From the NCBI RefSeq assembly GCF_020164475.1, contig NZ_JAIQWX010000040.1, positions 1 to 45,193 of the forward strand: a stretch of DNA of 45,193 bases, given 5' to 3'. The first letter of the stretch is position 1. Each line of letters starts with the position of its first letter. Source of the DNA: Pseudomonas sp. REP124 (GTDB taxonomy: Bacteria; Pseudomonadota; Gammaproteobacteria; Pseudomonadales; Pseudomonadaceae). A program made the position numbers and the translations under genes. Shown here one piece after another: positions 7,510 to 15,863 of this stretch. The notes below the pieces were generated by a model. That model did not search any database. It saw nothing but the letters and a program-made list of their open reading frames with translations, and was not told the DNA's origin.

Positions 7510-7546
7510 ATCTCAATATATGGGATTGATATTTATATATTGAGAT
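7510..7546. promoter_or_regulatory. Palindromic operator candidate upstream of dgoK
   Basis: Perfect 12-bp arms, ATCTCAATATAT (7510-7521) and ATATATTGAGAT (7535-7546), with a 13-nt spacer. It is strikingly AT-rich within GC-rich DNA. Its right arm overlaps the -35 hexamer of the predicted dgo promoter, the position expected of a repressor site. The likely ligand-responsive protein is the IclR-family regulator encoded at 11998-12801 at the end of the same cluster. Confidence 0.65.
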
Positions 7547-7569
7547 TTCCCCGCTCCCGGGTTTATAGT
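7540..7569 (+). promoter_or_regulatory. Predicted sigma70 promoter of the dgo operon
   Basis: TTGAGA (7540-7545) and TATAGT (7564-7569) with an 18-nt spacer form a reasonable sigma70-type promoter. It would start transcription about 33 nt before the dgoK ATG at 7609. The overlap with the palindrome ending at 7546 is consistent with repression. Confidence 0.55.
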
Positions 7570-7608
7570 CCTGCTCACTCACTGCCAAAAACCAGAACAG
7601 GTGAAGCG

Positions 7609-8601
7609 ATGCAGGCGCAATTGATCGCGCTCGATTGGGGGACGACCTCATTACGTGCTTACAAACTTGCCGAAGGCGGCCAGGTGCTCGAACAGCGTTC
7701 GCTGGCCTCGGGGATCATGCAGTTGCCCAAGGCGCCGCGAATCATCAACGGCCGCGAATGCGCCGACGGTTTTGAACTGGCTTTCGACGAGGCCTGTGGT
7801 GACTGGCTCGATGCCCAACCGGATCTGCCGGTGATCGCCTGCGGCATGGTCGGCAGCGCCCAGGGCTGGCGCGAAGCGACCTACCGCGACACCCCGGCGA
7901 ACGTCGCCAACCTCGGAACCTCCCTGCAAACCGTGCGCAGCCTGCGCGGTGTCGACGTGCACATCGTGCCGGGGGTGATCCAGCGTTCGCGTCTGCCCAA
8001 CGTCATGCGCGGCGAAGAAACCCAAGTGCTCGGCGTGCTGCAAAGCCTGGCGCACGAGGCGAACACCGACCTGCTGATCGGTCTGCCGGGCAGCCATTCG
8101 AAGTGGGTGGAGGTGGCCGATGGCTGCATCGTGCACTTCGATACCTTCATGACCGGCGAAGTCTTCGCCGTGCTCAGTGAACACAGCATCCTCGGCCGCA
8201 CCCAGCAGCGCGGCGGCTCGTTCGACGGTCAGGCCTTCGATCGCGGCGTGCAGGTGGCATTGTCGGCGGACGGCGACATCGGCGTGCTGTCGACCCTGTT
8301 CAGCGCCCGCACCCTGGGCCTGACCGGCGAACTCAATGGCGCCCAGCAAACCGACTACCTGTCCGGCCTGCTGATCGGCCACGAGCTTTCGGCCCTGGCC
8401 AACGCTCAACGCCAGCGCCGCAACAGCGTGCACTTGCCGTCGATCGTCCTGATCGGCAACGCCCAGCTGTGCGGTCGCTACAGCCGGGCGCTGGATGCCT
8501 GCGGATTTACCCAAGTGACCCTGGCCGAGCAGGCCACCGAACGTGGTCTGTGGCAGCTGGCGGTCGCCGCCGGGCTGATCGCCGCCAACCTTTCCCGTTA
8601 A
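7609..8601 (+). CDS. dgoK: 2-dehydro-3-deoxygalactonokinase
   Basis: A 330-residue kinase that phosphorylates 2-keto-3-deoxy-D-galactonate to its 6-phosphate, the second step of the DeLey-Doudoroff galactonate pathway. The N-terminal LIALDWGTTSLRAYKL is the phosphate-1 loop of the ASKHA (FGGY-like) ATPase fold. GLPGSHSKWVEV with FDTFMTGEVFAVLSEHSIL, and the C-terminal IVLIGNAQLCGRY, are typical of DgoK. ATG 7609 is preceded by AGGTGAAG; an upstream in-frame start at 7540 would lie within the promoter. It is followed 19 bp later by dgoA, as in E. coli (dgoKAD order). The first gene after the palindrome-bearing promoter, so presumably inducible by galactonate. Confidence 0.92.
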   Translation: MQAQLIALDWGTTSLRAYKLAEGGQVLEQRSLASGIMQLPKAPRIINGRECADGFELAFDEACGDWLDAQPDLPVIACGMVGSAQGWREATYRDTPANVANLGTSLQTVRSLRGVDVHIVPGVIQRSRLPNVMRGEETQVLGVLQSLAHEANTDLLIGLPGSHSKWVEVADGCIVHFDTFMTGEVFAVLSEHSILGRTQQRGGSFDGQAFDRGVQVALSADGDIGVLSTLFSARTLGLTGELNGAQQTDYLSGLLIGHELSALANAQRQRRNSVHLPSIVLIGNAQLCGRYSRALDACGFTQVTLAEQATERGLWQLAVAAGLIAANLSR

Positions 8602-8620
8602 ACCTGACTGGAGTCCTGAG

Positions 8621-9241
8621 ATGCTCAAGCAAGCACTGGCGCAAAACGGTCTGATCGCCATCCTGCGCGGCCTGCGCCCGCAAGAGGCCGCGGCCATCGG
8701 CGAGGTCCTGTACGCCGCCGGATTTCGCGTCATCGAAGTGCCGCTCAATTCCCCCGAGCCCTACGACAGCATCCGCATCCTGCGCGATACCTTGCCCGCC
8801 GATTGCCTGATCGGTGCAGGCACCGTGCTGACGCCGGAGCAGGTCGAGCAGGTGAAGGCGGCGGGCGGTCAGGTGATCGTCATGCCCCACTGCGACGCCA
8901 AGGTACTGCGTGCGGCGAAAGCGGCGGGCCTGGCCCTGTCGCCGGGTGTCGCAACGCCCACCGAGGCGTTCGCGGCCCTGGCCGAAGGCGCGGACATCCT
9001 GAAGATGTTCCCCGCCGAACAGATGGGCCCGGCCGTCGCCAAGGCCTGGCTGGCGGTGCTGCCGGCGGGAACCATTCTGGCGCCGGTGGGCGGCATCACC
9101 CCGGACAACATGCAGGTGTTCATCGACGCTGGCGTCAAAGGATTCGGCCTCGGTTCCGGTCTGTTCAAACCGGGCATGACGCCCGAGCAGGTCGCGACCA
9201 ATGCCGAGGCCTATGTCGCTGCCTGGAAAGCCCTTCGCTAA
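8621..9241 (+). CDS. dgoA: 2-dehydro-3-deoxy-6-phosphogalactonate aldolase
   Basis: A 206-residue class I aldolase of the KDPG/KDPGal family. It splits 2-keto-3-deoxy-6-phosphogalactonate into pyruvate and glyceraldehyde-3-phosphate. The general-base glutamate is in VIEVPLNSP (E39), and the Schiff-base lysine in ADILKMFPAEQ (K128). The phosphate-binding GGITPDN and the glycine-rich GFGLGSGLF follow. The spacing and length match single-domain DgoA. The VIEVPLNSP motif and the operon favour KDPGal over KDPG aldolase (Eda). GGAG stands 8-9 nt before the ATG. It lies between dgoK and dgoD in one operon. Confidence 0.92.
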   Translation: MLKQALAQNGLIAILRGLRPQEAAAIGEVLYAAGFRVIEVPLNSPEPYDSIRILRDTLPADCLIGAGTVLTPEQVEQVKAAGGQVIVMPHCDAKVLRAAKAAGLALSPGVATPTEAFAALAEGADILKMFPAEQMGPAVAKAWLAVLPAGTILAPVGGITPDNMQVFIDAGVKGFGLGSGLFKPGMTPEQVATNAEAYVAAWKALR

Positions 9242-9289
9242 GACTTTTCCGGCGCCGTGCGCGCCGCATCTAACAAGAGAGACAAGCAG

Positions 9290-10438
9290 ATGAAAATCAC
9301 CAAACTGACCACCTTCATCGTTCCGCCGCGCTGGTGCTTCCTCAAAGTCGAAACCGACGAGGGCGTCACTGGCTGGGGCGAACCCGTGGTCGAGGGCCGC
9401 GCCCACACCGTTGCCGCCGCCGTCGAAGAATTGTCCGACTACCTGATCGGCAAGGACCCGCGCAACATCGAAGACATCTGGACCGTGCTCTACCGCGGCG
9501 GTTTCTACCGTGGCGGCGCGATCCACATGAGCGCCCTGGCCGGCATCGACCAGGCCCTGTGGGACATCAAGGGCAAGGCGCTGGGCGTGTCGGTCAGCGA
9601 TCTGCTGGGTGGCCAGGTGCGGGACAAGATCCGCGTCTATTCGTGGATCGGTGGCGATCGTCCGGCGGACACCGCGCGGGCAGCGAAAGAAGCGGTCAGC
9701 CGTGGTTTCACCGCAGTGAAAATGAACGGCACCGAAGAGTTGCAGTTCCTCGATACCTTCGAAAAAGTCGACCTGGCCCTGGCCAACGTCGCTGCCGTAC
9801 GTGACGCGGTCGGCCCGAACGTCGGCATCGGCGTGGACTTCCATGGCCGGGTGCACAAGCCCATGGCCAAGGTGCTGATGAAGGAACTCGATCCGTACAA
9901 ACTGATGTTCATCGAAGAGCCGGTACTCAGCGAAAACTATGAAGCGCTCAAGGAACTGGCGCCGCTGACCAGCACCCCGATCGCCTTGGGCGAGCGTCTG
10001 TTCTCGCGCTGGGATTTCAAGCGCGTGCTCAGCGAAGGCTACGTCGACATCATCCAGCCGGATGCGTCCCACGCCGGCGGCATCACCGAGACCCGCAAGA
10101 TCGCCAACATGGCCGAAGCCTACGACGTGGCGCTGGCCCTGCATTGCCCGCTGGGCCCGATCGCCCTGGCGGCGTGCCTGCAACTGGACGCGGCCTGCTA
10201 CAACGCGTTCATCCAAGAGCAGAGCCTGGGCATTCACTACAACGAGAGCAACGACCTGCTCGACTACGTGAAAGATCCTCGGGTGTTCGATTACGACCAG
10301 GGCATGGTGAAGATCCCCAACGGGCCGGGCCTGGGCATCGAGATCAACGAGGAATACGTGATCGAACGCGCCGCCGTCGGCCACCGCTGGCGCAACCCGA
10401 TCTGGCGCCATGCCGATGGCAGTTTTGCGGAGTGGTGA
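9290..10438 (+). CDS. dgoD: D-galactonate dehydratase
   Basis: A 382-residue enolase-superfamily enzyme that dehydrates D-galactonate to 2-keto-3-deoxy-D-galactonate, the first pathway step. Its length equals that of E. coli DgoD. The metal ligands fall at D183 (GVDFHGR), E209 (FIEEP) and E235 (ALGERL), and the catalytic histidines at H185 and H285 (ALHCPLGP), as in the characterised enzyme. ATG 9290 is preceded by AAGAGAGACAAG; the in-frame start at 9257 has no better site. It is third in the dgoK-dgoA-dgoD operon. A REP pair separates it from the transporter gene. Confidence 0.94.
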   Translation: MKITKLTTFIVPPRWCFLKVETDEGVTGWGEPVVEGRAHTVAAAVEELSDYLIGKDPRNIEDIWTVLYRGGFYRGGAIHMSALAGIDQALWDIKGKALGVSVSDLLGGQVRDKIRVYSWIGGDRPADTARAAKEAVSRGFTAVKMNGTEELQFLDTFEKVDLALANVAAVRDAVGPNVGIGVDFHGRVHKPMAKVLMKELDPYKLMFIEEPVLSENYEALKELAPLTSTPIALGERLFSRWDFKRVLSEGYVDIIQPDASHAGGITETRKIANMAEAYDVALALHCPLGPIALAACLQLDAACYNAFIQEQSLGIHYNESNDLLDYVKDPRVFDYDQGMVKIPNGPGLGIEINEEYVIERAAVGHRWRNPIWRHADGSFAEW

Positions 10439-10465
10439 GTTTCCACTAATCACCACAAATCCCCT

Positions 10466-10553
10466 GTGGGAGCGGGCTTGCTCGCGAATGCGGTGGGTCA
10501 GTAAAGGATATGTAGGCTGACACACCGCTTTCGCGAGCAAGCCCGCTCCCACA
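10466..10553. repeat. REP pair with palindromic spacer
   Basis: REP units lie at 10466-10489 (plus) and 10530-10553 (minus). The spacer itself is partly self-complementary (GCGGTGGGTCAG and CTGACACACCGC), so the whole element can fold into one long hairpin. It lies between dgoD and the transporter gene inside the probable operon and may set differential expression. Confidence 0.82.
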
Positions 10554-10627
10554 CTGGATCTCCATGGATTGGAGATCAGCGCACAAGTCTTAGATCGACC
10601 TCAATAAACATAACAAGAGGCACCCCC

Positions 10628-11938
10628 ATGCAACCGCAAACCCTCACCGGGCAGGCGTCTTTGGTGACACCCAGCCGCAAGCGGTTTTTCATCATGGTCC
10701 TGCTGTTCATCACAGTCGTGATCAACTACCTGGACCGTAGCAACCTGTCGATCGCAGCCCCCGCGCTGACCAGCGACCTGGGCATCGATCCGATTCACGT
10801 CGGCCTGATCTTCTCCGCATTCGGCTGGACCTACGCCGCCATGCAGATCCCTGGTGGCTGGCTGGTGGACCGGGTGCCGCCGCGCATCCTCTACACCGCC
10901 GCACTGCTGCTGTGGTCGATCGCCACGGTGATGCTCGGCTTTGCTGGCAGCTTCATCGCGCTGTTCGTGCTGCGCATGGCGGTCGGTGCCCTGGAAGCGC
11001 CGGCCTATCCGATCAACAGCCGCGTGGTCACCACCTGGTTCCCCGAGCGCGAGCGCGCCACGGCCATCGGTTTCTACACTTCCGGGCAGTTCGTCGGCCT
11101 GGCGTTCCTGACGCCGGTCCTGGCCTGGCTGCAGCATGAATTCGGCTGGCACATGGTGTTTGTCGTCACCGGGGCGGTGGGCATTCTCTGGGCCGTGATC
11201 TGGTACGCGGTGTATCGCGAACCCCGTGATTTCAAGGGCGCCAACGATGCCGAAATCGAGCTGATCCGCGAGGGCGGTGGGCTGGTGGACATCCAGTCGG
11301 AACAGGCCAAGGTCAAGGCCAAGTTCAGCTGGACCGACCTGGGGATCGTGCTGACCAAGCGCAAACTCTGGGGCATCTACCTCGGCCAGTTCTGCCTCAA
11401 CTCGACGCTGTGGTTCTTCCTGACCTGGTTCCCGACTTACCTTGTGAAATACCGCGGCATGGACTTCATCAAGTCTGGCCTGCTGGCGTCGCTGCCGTTT
11501 CTCGCGGCTTTTGTCGGCGTACTGTGCTCCGGATTCTTCTCCGACTTCCTGATCCGTCGCGGTTACTCGGTCGGCTTCGCCCGCAAACTGCCGATCATCA
11601 GTGGCCTGCTGATTTCCACCTCGATCATCGGCGCCAACTTCGTCGAGTCGACGCCGCTGGTGATTGCCTTCCTCGCACTGGCGTTCTTCGGCAACGGTCT
11701 GGCATCGATCACCTGGTCGCTGGTGTCGACCCTGGCACCGGCACGCTTGCTCGGGCTGACCGGCGGGGTATTCAACTTCATCGGTAATCTGTCAGCTATC
11801 GCCACGCCGATCGTCATCGGTTTCCTCGCCAGCGGTGATTCCTTCGCGCCGGCGATTACCTACATCTCGGTTCTGGCGTTGATCGGTGCACTTTCCTACA
11901 TCCTGCTGGTGGGCAAGGTCGAGCGTATCAAGTTGTAG
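10628..11938 (+). CDS. dgoT: MFS anion:cation symporter, probable D-galactonate transporter
   Basis: A 436-residue inner-membrane protein with about 12 hydrophobic segments. The first segment ends in VVINYLDRSNLSIAAP, the hallmark of the hexuronate/galactonate/glucarate (ACS) MFS family, where the Arg binds the substrate carboxylate. A long charged loop between residues about 200 and 240 separates the halves. Immediate linkage to dgoK, dgoA and dgoD supports galactonate uptake, so the dgoT symbol is given by context. Closely related carriers take up glucarate or tartrate, so specificity is inferred. AAGAGG stands about 7 nt before the ATG. A REP pair lies between this gene and dgoD, but no terminator with a T-run is seen there, so read-through is likely. 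Confidence 0.85.
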   Translation: MQPQTLTGQASLVTPSRKRFFIMVLLFITVVINYLDRSNLSIAAPALTSDLGIDPIHVGLIFSAFGWTYAAMQIPGGWLVDRVPPRILYTAALLLWSIATVMLGFAGSFIALFVLRMAVGALEAPAYPINSRVVTTWFPERERATAIGFYTSGQFVGLAFLTPVLAWLQHEFGWHMVFVVTGAVGILWAVIWYAVYREPRDFKGANDAEIELIREGGGLVDIQSEQAKVKAKFSWTDLGIVLTKRKLWGIYLGQFCLNSTLWFFLTWFPTYLVKYRGMDFIKSGLLASLPFLAAFVGVLCSGFFSDFLIRRGYSVGFARKLPIISGLLISTSIIGANFVESTPLVIAFLALAFFGNGLASITWSLVSTLAPARLLGLTGGVFNFIGNLSAIATPIVIGFLASGDSFAPAITYISVLALIGALSYILLVGKVERIKL

Positions 11939-11997
11939 TCCAGGCACGCGGGCGACCATAATGCCGCCCGTTCACTCGCTCAACCCTAAGGCTGGAT

Positions 11998-12801
11998 ATG
12001 CAGGAAGACGCCCCAAAAATCGCCAAGGACGCCGCGCCCACCGGCACCCAGACCCTGCTTCGCGGTCTGGGTGTGGTCCAGGCGGTGGCCAGCGGCGCCC
12101 GCGATCTGAAGGAAATCGCCCGGCTGATCGGCACCACGCGCAGCACCACCCATCGCCTGGCCAGCTGCCTGGTGGACGAGCGGTATCTGCGGGTGGTGCC
12201 GCAAGTCGGTTACCTGCTGGGGCCCAAGCTGATCGAACTGGGCTTTCAGGCCCGGGAAGAGTTGCCGCTGGTGACCTTGGCCGGGCCGTATCTGGACGAG
12301 CTGTCGGCGTTGACCGGCGACACTGTGCACCTAGCGATTCGTGAAGGCGACGAGGTCCTGTACCTGCACAAGAATCCGGGGCGCAACGGCCCTGAAATGC
12401 GCTCGCGGGTCGGCCATCGCATGCCGCTGGCGCGTACCGGGATCGGCAAGGCGCTGATGCTGGATGACACGCCGCAGGAGTGGCAACGGCTGTACGAAGT
12501 CAGCCTGCCGTTGGGTGGGAAAAATCAGTTCTGGCCACAACACCCGGAGCAATCCTGGGAGCAGTTCCAGCAGCGCATGATCGAATACGTGGCTGGTGGT
12601 TATGCCTTCGACCTGGAAGACAACGAACCGTCGATCCGCTGCGTAGCCGCACCCGTTCGCGATGCCAGCCGACGCATCGTGGCGGGGATCAGTATTGCCA
12701 GTACGGTGCCTTACATGCCGCTGGAGAAAATGTCTGAGCTGATTCCGCTCATCAAGGGTGTGACGGCGAGGTTGTCTGCGGAGTTGGGGTTGAAGGTTTA
12801 G
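11998..12801 (+). CDS. IclR-family transcriptional regulator of the dgo cluster
   Basis: A 267-residue regulator. The N-terminal winged helix (residues about 15-75) has GLGVVQAVASGARDLKEIAR and LIGTTRSTTHRLASCLVDE. The C-terminal IclR effector domain includes GDTVHLAIREGDEVLYL, MPLARTGIGKALM and AAPVRDASRRIVAGISIAS, all diagnostic. E. coli uses a GntR-type DgoR for the same pathway, so this cluster has a different regulator class. It follows the transporter gene by 59 bp on the same strand and probably acts at the palindrome at 7510-7546. Whether it represses or activates cannot be read from the sequence. Confidence 0.9.
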   Translation: MQEDAPKIAKDAAPTGTQTLLRGLGVVQAVASGARDLKEIARLIGTTRSTTHRLASCLVDERYLRVVPQVGYLLGPKLIELGFQAREELPLVTLAGPYLDELSALTGDTVHLAIREGDEVLYLHKNPGRNGPEMRSRVGHRMPLARTGIGKALMLDDTPQEWQRLYEVSLPLGGKNQFWPQHPEQSWEQFQQRMIEYVAGGYAFDLEDNEPSIRCVAAPVRDASRRIVAGISIASTVPYMPLEKMSELIPLIKGVTARLSAELGLKV

Positions 12802-12806
12802 AACGC

Positions 12807-12966
12807 ATCGCGAGCAGGCTCGCTCCCACAGGGGGATTTGTGCCGGGCGCGGGTTCGTGTTCACTGAAGATCCAAACTGTGGGAGCGGGCTTGCTCGCGA
12901 AAGCGGTGTGTCAGCCTACATATTCGCTACTGACACGCCGCCTTCGCGAGCAAGCCCGCTCCCACA
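12807..12966. repeat. REP triplet
   Basis: Units lie at 12807-12830 (minus), 12878-12901 (plus) and 12943-12966 (minus). The last two form a BIME whose spacer is also self-complementary (GCGGTGTGTCAG and CTGACACGCCGC). It separates the convergent IclR gene and small periplasmic protein gene. Confidence 0.85.
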
Positions 12967-12996
12967 TTGGGTTTGGTGTCAGCTTGTAGTTCGGTG

Positions 12997-13272
12997 TCAG
13001 CTCTCGGTTTTCTTCTCGGCCACGCCCAGCTCCTTGAGGCGCTGGTCAATCAGCTGGCACTTGTCCGGCAGATCCTTGGCCGCTGTACCCAGATCCATCT
13101 TCTGCAACTGATCATTGATTTCCTTGGCCTTGGCCGGGTTCTGCTCGGTCAGACGAGTGACTTCCTTGGCCAGTTGTTCGCGCTTGGCGGTGGCTTCCTC
13201 CGGGGTGCAGGCCCAGACGGGCAGGGCGCAGGCGAGGGTGGCGGCGAGGGTGAGCGTGTGCAGGGTTTTCAT
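12997..13272 (-). CDS. Small periplasmic helical protein
   Basis: A 91-residue protein with a Sec signal peptide: MKTLHTLTLAATLACALPVWA, predicted cleavage after VWA at about residue 21. The mature 70 residues are largely helical and charged (EEATAKREQLAKEVTRLTEQ, INDQLQKMDLGTAAKDLPDK), with two cysteines (C22 and one before QLIDQRL) that could form a disulfide. The function is unknown. Similar short exported proteins with a C-TPEE start are frequent in Pseudomonas, but I cannot name the family. It is flanked by REPs and appears monocistronic. Confidence 0.75.
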   Translation of the reverse strand: MKTLHTLTLAATLACALPVWACTPEEATAKREQLAKEVTRLTEQNPAKAKEINDQLQKMDLGTAAKDLPDKCQLIDQRLKELGVAEKKTES

Positions 13273-13362
13273 GGGGGCAGGCCTCGGGTCCGGTTAAGGC
13301 GGGGTAACCGGTTGAGGGCTTTTTAGTGGGAAAAGTTCAGCCTCGGCGATCACTCAAAACCA

Positions 13363-13453
13363 CTGTGGGAGCGAGCCTGCTCGCGATTGCAGGCTGCCAG
13401 ACAGCATTTGTGTCGCCTGACACCCCGCAATCGCGAGCAGGCTCGCTCCCACA
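13363..13453. repeat. REP pair
   Basis: Units lie at 13363-13387 (plus) and 13429-13453 (minus), with a spacer containing the partly complementary GCAGGCTGCCAG and GACACCCCGC. They lie between the small periplasmic protein gene and the DUF899 gene. Confidence 0.85.
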
Positions 13454-13475
13454 ATGGAAGGACGGTGAACTCGAT

Positions 13476-14210
13476 TTAACCGCCGTGACAGCACCCCGAC
13501 TTCTGCGCCTGCTCATACTTATCGTGATGCCGCACCCACTCCATGATCTCCTCTTCATTGCGCCCCTTCGGCGTCAAATCCAGGTAGTTGTAGGCGCCGA
13601 CCAGCATGTCCAGGCCTCGGGCGTACGTGGAATAGGTGTGGAAAATCTCCCCGGCGTCATTGCGGTAAAACACGCTGAGTCCCGGCAGTTCTTCCTCCGA
13701 ACCATCGGTTTTCTCGTAGTTGTAAGTCGCCGTGCCAGCCGCGACATCTTCGGCTCGGGCCGTGACGCCAAAGTCATAGTTGAAATCGCATCCAACCGAT
13801 GACACCCAATCGAATCGCCAGCCCATACGCCGCCTGAACGCCTGGAATTCCTCGTACGGCGCATGGGATACCGCGACTACCGCGACATCGTGATGAGCCA
13901 GGTGCTGGTTGGCGCCGTCGATGTGGTCGGACAGGAACGAGCAGCCCGAACAGCCTTCCTCCCAGCCTTCGGCGAACATGAAGTGATAGATGATCAACTG
14001 GCTGCGCCCGCCAAACAGATCGACCAGTTTCAGCTCACCCCTGGGGCCCTGGAAGTGATAGTCCTTGTCGATTTTCACCCAAGGCAGAGCGCGGCGTTCG
14101 GCGCTGAGTCTGTCCCGTTCTTTGGTGAAGGCTTTTTCGTGAGCCAGATGCTGCTTGCGGGCGGCAAGCCATTCTTCCCGCGACACGACGGGATGGTTCT
14201 GAATGTTCAT
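13476..14210 (-). CDS. DUF899 family thioredoxin-like protein
   Basis: A 244-residue cytoplasmic protein of the DUF899 family, which has a thioredoxin-like core. It begins HPVVSREEWLAARKQHLAHEKAFT, then RALPWVKIDKDYHF, LVDLFGGRSQLIIYHFMF and EEGCSGCSFLSDHI. The CSGC motif corresponds to the CxxC position of the fold. FRRRMGWRFDWVSS, then GLSVFYRNDAGEIFHTYSTY, complete the signature. The C-terminus is cysteine/histidine-rich (KSGCCHGG). The family's reaction is not established to my knowledge, though a redox role is suggested by the fold. It is monocistronic, with REPs downstream. Confidence 0.85.
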   Translation of the reverse strand: MNIQNHPVVSREEWLAARKQHLAHEKAFTKERDRLSAERRALPWVKIDKDYHFQGPRGELKLVDLFGGRSQLIIYHFMFAEGWEEGCSGCSFLSDHIDGANQHLAHHDVAVVAVSHAPYEEFQAFRRRMGWRFDWVSSVGCDFNYDFGVTARAEDVAAGTATYNYEKTDGSEEELPGLSVFYRNDAGEIFHTYSTYARGLDMLVGAYNYLDLTPKGRNEEEIMEWVRHHDKYEQAQKSGCCHGG

Positions 14211-14387
14211 GACGATTTCTCCTGCGTGGAGCTGGGAGTCGGATTACACAGCCTAGTCGTTTGACGTCTGAGCAAATCGACATACCGCCGGTCGGTCACG
14301 ACTGGAAACCAGGCTGAACGGCTATCGCCCATATCGGTCACAACCAATGAAGACCCATCAATCACGGGTACCGGAGGTTGATTCAGG

Positions 14388-14777
14388 ATGACGACTTATA
14401 ACTGGGATTTGATTGAACGCTTGCTGCACGAAGTGCAGCACGGTGAAGCCAGCTTCACCCCACGGCCCTATGCCGAGCAGTACGCGGCGCAAAAGGCTTC
14501 CGAAGGCGAGGAAACCGAAAACCTCGACCACCTCAAGGCCGTGGCCGGTGAGTATGAAAAGCTGCTGCTGGAGCGGGGGTATATCGAGCCGCGCCCTGAA
14601 GAGCAGGGCGGTACCGGTTCGAACTACATTCTGACGATGCGCGGCTCACGCTTGTTGAGTCTGATCGACAGCAGCATCCCCGGTAATGATCATCCGCGGC
14701 AGGTGCTGGATGAACAGGAAGATGCGCTGGATGAGCTGACGTTCGATGAGGTGGCTTCGAAGGCGCAGATTGCCTGA
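14388..14777 (+). CDS. Small protein resembling DUF2513, possible winged-helix protein
   Basis: A 129-residue soluble protein. The N-terminal YNWDLIERLLHEVQHGEASF, followed by LKAVAGEYEKLLLERGYIEP and YILTMRGSRLLSLIDSS, has the order of helix, helix and wing seen in DUF2513 phage-related proteins. The match is by memory only. The C-terminal 40 residues are acidic (DEQEDALDELTFDE). No signal peptide or membrane segment is present. The start is preceded by GGAGG (14371-14375) at a 12-nt distance, so other starts are not excluded. Function unknown; DNA binding is a guess from the fold. Confidence 0.65.
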   Translation: MTTYNWDLIERLLHEVQHGEASFTPRPYAEQYAAQKASEGEETENLDHLKAVAGEYEKLLLERGYIEPRPEEQGGTGSNYILTMRGSRLLSLIDSSIPGNDHPRQVLDEQEDALDELTFDEVASKAQIA

Positions 14778-14795
14778 GGATTACACCGATCAAAA

Positions 14796-14899
14796 TGTGG
14801 GAGCGGCGGTGCGACGATTCGACTTGCTCGCGAATGCGGTGGGTCAGTCCAAGCAATGTTGACTGACCCAACGCATTCGCGAGCAAGCCCGCTCCCACA
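14796..14899. repeat. REP pair, left unit carrying an insertion
   Basis: The right unit at about 14875-14899 is standard. The left unit (14796-14834) reads TGTGGGAGCG, then the 18-nt GCGGTGCGACGATTCGAC at 14806-14823, then TTGCTCGCGAA. The 18-mer therefore interrupts the palindrome. The spacer is self-complementary (GCGGTGGGTCAG and CTGACCCAACGC). The same 18-mer appears in the family-2 repeats at 20586-20603 and 23983-24000. Confidence 0.85.
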
Positions 14900-14916
14900 G
14901 GGGATTTGTGCAAGAC

Positions 14917-15786
14917 TCAACTCTGTTTCGCGGCCTTGAGGCATTTAAGGTCGCTGAAGTCCTTTTTCACCCCTTCGATTTTCGTCTGCAAGCGCTGACG
15001 CTGCACCGGCGTACTCTGCGCCATCAGATCCACGAACAGCGAGCGCGCCTGGGCTTCGGTTTTGGCGAAGGCCTGTTTGTATTCCGGTGTCCACAGGCGC
15101 TCGCGGTTGACCAGCAGGGTTTCGATTCGCTGTGGGAAGCCCGGGTCATGACGCTGCGCCACCGCCGCGCTGAACTGCTTCTGCCAATGCACGCGGTTGG
15201 CCAGCCACTGAGTGTTCTGGTCGCCCAGCGCATTCGACCACGCCACGACGCGCTGCTGCTGCGCCGGATTGAGCGGTCCGATCCAGTCATCCAGACGTTT
15301 CTCCATACGCTCACCGCGTTCCTTGATCTGCTGATCGAGGGACGGCTTGAGGTACTGCGCCTGGCGTTTGCGCTGATCCTTGACGAAAGCCTCGTTCATT
15401 TCCGCCACCTGCTGGTCGTTCAGGCCTTGCAGCAATTCGATGGCCGAAGGCGTGATCTCCTTGGCGGTTTCGGCGATGGCCTGTTCGGCTTCCTCAGTGC
15501 GTGCCTGCAGGGCGGCGTCGGTGACCTGATTGGTCGTGACCATGGTTTGCAGGCGGTCCAGCCAATCCAGGTAACCGGGCATTTGCGTGGTGCAGTGCCA
15601 GCTCAGGTGCTCCTTGAGCCGATCGTTGAACCAGCTTTTCTGCTCGCCGTTCATGTCCAGGTAATCGCCGAGCGTCCAGGGAATGATCACGTCGAGATTT
15701 CGATAGGCCAGGCCCATGCGGCTGCACGCGCCCAAGGCGAGGGAGAGGGTGAGTACAAAGGCTAAGTGTTTCAACCAGCGCGACAT
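14917..15786 (-). CDS. DUF6279-type lipoprotein
   Basis: A 289-residue lipoprotein. The N-terminal signal MSRWLKHLAFVLTLSLALGAC contains the lipobox LGAC, with the lipidated cysteine at residue 21. The mature part is almost entirely helical. It contains YLDMNGEQKSWFNDRLKEHL, a helix-rich central region (QQVAEMNEAFVKDQRKRQAQ), WIGPLNPAQQQRVVAWS and a C-terminal KIEGVKKDFSDLK. This is the pattern of the DUF6279 family of proteobacterial lipoproteins, whose role is unknown. Ser after the lipidated Cys (not Asp) is compatible with outer-membrane sorting. The TorF-type porin gene lies immediately upstream on the same strand, but the gap of 77 bp is not proof of an operon. Confidence 0.82.
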   Translation of the reverse strand: MSRWLKHLAFVLTLSLALGACSRMGLAYRNLDVIIPWTLGDYLDMNGEQKSWFNDRLKEHLSWHCTTQMPGYLDWLDRLQTMVTTNQVTDAALQARTEEAEQAIAETAKEITPSAIELLQGLNDQQVAEMNEAFVKDQRKRQAQYLKPSLDQQIKERGERMEKRLDDWIGPLNPAQQQRVVAWSNALGDQNTQWLANRVHWQKQFSAAVAQRHDPGFPQRIETLLVNRERLWTPEYKQAFAKTEAQARSLFVDLMAQSTPVQRQRLQTKIEGVKKDFSDLKCLKAAKQS

Positions 15787-15863
15787 GATCGAATCCTTGC
15801 GAGAGCCTGGTTTCGGAGTCTGATTCCCATCTGAACGCAGAATGAGCCCGGCAGTTCAGCCGA

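Noticed and set aside
8507..10552. A 681-codon minus-strand frame opposite dgoA and dgoD
   Set aside because: The dgoA and dgoD frames carry all catalytic motifs. This one has none and begins in a REP element.
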